This document shows, one piece after another, positions 63,138 through 64,000 of a stretch of 64,000 bases of DNA (position 1 is the first letter of the stretch; each line of letters begins with the position of its first letter). Below the pieces are notes generated by a model, which did no database searches, had not been told where the DNA came from, and saw only the letters and a program-made list of their open reading frames with translations. The stretch lies in IMG/VR virus record IMGVR_UViG_3300020442_000007, positions 101,480-165,479 of that record; one strand, 5' to 3'. A program made the translations under genes and the position numbers. This DNA is from a virus.

Positions 63138-64000
63138 ATGGCAAATTTAAAAGATCTAGTACAAAACCGCTTAAATAAATCCTTTCCACTTGTTGAAGAA
63201 AATTTGGAAGATGGAGAAATTTACGTATTTTGTTCTGCAAGAAGTTTTGGTTGTTTTACCAACTGTTTTGCTTGGTATTCACCAGGTGCAGGTACAGCTC
63301 AAATAGAAATATGGGGTGCAGGCGGTTCAACAGGATGTCAATGTTGTTGTAACTTCAGCATAGGAGGCCAATCAGGTGCTTATGCTAAAAAAACAGTAAC
63401 AATGACAGCAAATGGATATGTTTGCGGTCAGACAGGTCATCCATGTATGCCTAACGCAGGATTTTGTTATTCAGGGTGTTCAGAAGCAACCTGTGTGTCA
63501 ATATGTTTAGGAACAGCAAGTACATGTAGTTGTATGTGTGCTCAAGGTGGTAATGGCGGATTGACAGCATGTAGAACAAGTACATCAGCTATGTGTTGTT
63601 TGCAGAACTGTTGTTTTGCAGCCTACCAAGGTACAGGATTAGGAGCTGGTTGCGGAATTGTATGTGGATGTAGAAACACATATGCAGTAGCAACAGCATA
63701 TGGAGGCGATATAAATTGCCCAGGAACTTACGCTTGTAACGGACATTGGACTTGTGACACCAGCCAAAACACAGATTATATACAGGCATCTAATGCTATA
63801 CCTCATGGACAGTATGTTTCATTAGGATATCAAGCAACAGCGATGCATGCAGGTGAAGATGGAAACATACCAGGACAAGCACAGTCAGGACAGTGGAGAT
63901 ATCCAAATATGTCAATAAAAGGGTCTATTGCTAGAAATATAACAAGTTGGTACCCAAGTACTGCAAGTTGCTGGAACTCTAGTAAAGTATGTGCATGTTA
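63138..64000 (+). CDS. Cysteine-rich glycine-rich tip-like protein 2, cut by window end
   Basis: Open from the ATG at 63138 to the edge, 287 residues visible with 30 Cys. N-terminus MANLKDLVQNRLNKSFPLVE..LEDGEIYVFCSARSFGC, then IEIWGAGGSTGCQCCCNF, TCSCMCAQGGNGG, AMCCLQNCCF, GAGCGIVCGCRNTY and YGGDINCPGTYACNG. The layout follows protein 1 almost block for block (WGAGGS, CxCAQGGxGG, GAGCGxVC, YGGDINCPG), so this is a tandem duplication that has diverged. The His-rich segment of protein 1 is absent from the visible part. The two genes are 13 nt apart and probably cotranscribed. Confidence 0.85.
   Translation, partial: MANLKDLVQNRLNKSFPLVEENLEDGEIYVFCSARSFGCFTNCFAWYSPGAGTAQIEIWGAGGSTGCQCCCNFSIGGQSGAYAKKTVTMTANGYVCGQTGHPCMPNAGFCYSGCSEATCVSICLGTASTCSCMCAQGGNGGLTACRTSTSAMCCLQNCCFAAYQGTGLGAGCGIVCGCRNTYAVATAYGGDINCPGTYACNGHWTCDTSQNTDYIQASNAIPHGQYVSLGYQATAMHAGEDGNIPGQAQSGQWRYPNMSIKGSIARNITSWYPSTASCWNSSKVCAC

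Overview
The window looks like part of the genome of a lytic marine T4-like myovirus (Caudoviricetes). It is AT-rich and densely packed. It carries recognisable T4-type late proteins: sigma factor gp55, recombination nuclease gp46/gp47, baseplate proteins gp5, gp6, gp25, gp26, gp48 and gp53, portal gp20, prohead protease gp21, scaffold gp22, acidic core gp67 and capsid gp23. The style of the structural proteins is that of cyanophages and pelagiphages: a giant N-terminally conserved virion protein, fibres with W-x(n)-Y-x(n)-GD-V-x-Y repeats, and gp5 without a lysozyme domain. The host is probably a marine alphaproteobacterium or cyanobacterium. This is inference, because no host-specific gene is present. 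No tRNA, integrase, IS element or CRISPR array was seen.

Layout. Positions 1-27341 are on the minus strand and form one large tail/baseplate block. In transcription order it reads gp48-like, gp53-like, a gp27-like hub, gp5, a small unknown, a PAAR tip, gp25, gp6, a 5186-residue virion protein, a small structural protein and a fibre cut by the window edge. Several junctions are TAATG overlaps, which suggests translational coupling. At 27.4 kb transcription diverges. On the plus strand gp55 and then gp47-gp46 each have a perfect TTGACA-17-TATAAT host-type promoter, followed by a small unknown, a GIY-YIG-like protein and a structured non-coding region ending in a terminator. From 32.2 to 34.9 kb come a small minus-strand gene, a membrane protein, and the gp51-like and gp26-like hub genes on the minus strand. 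From 34.9 to 43.9 kb lies the head block: a probable tape measure, gp20, an 82-residue protein, a sialyltransferase/MAF-like protein, gp67-like, gp21, gp22, and gp23, which ends in a strong terminator. From 44.3 to 44.6 kb there is a second structured RNA gene with its own sigma70 promoter, a closing helix and a terminator. From 44.7 kb to the end there is a run of fibre and appendage genes: two pairs of paralogous fibres, several small beta-rich proteins, and two tandem cysteine-rich (about 9-10% Cys) glycine-rich tip-like proteins, the second cut by the window edge.

Regulation. Thirteen [TGCA]ATAAATA octamers sit just upstream of structural genes or gene groups and match the T4 late promoter consensus TATAAATA read by gp55. 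The regulatory factor and its targets are therefore in the same window. Host-type promoters drive gp55, gp47/46 and the second RNA, so these are probably expressed before the late genes. Some late messages carry leader structure, the clearest being a perfect hairpin at 47180-47202 whose loop is the ribosome binding site.

The best candidates for something undescribed are the two structured RNAs (31754-32093 and 44353-44616), the cysteine-rich tip proteins (62111 to the end), the propeller domains inserted into one member of each fibre pair, and the giant 15.6-kb gene.
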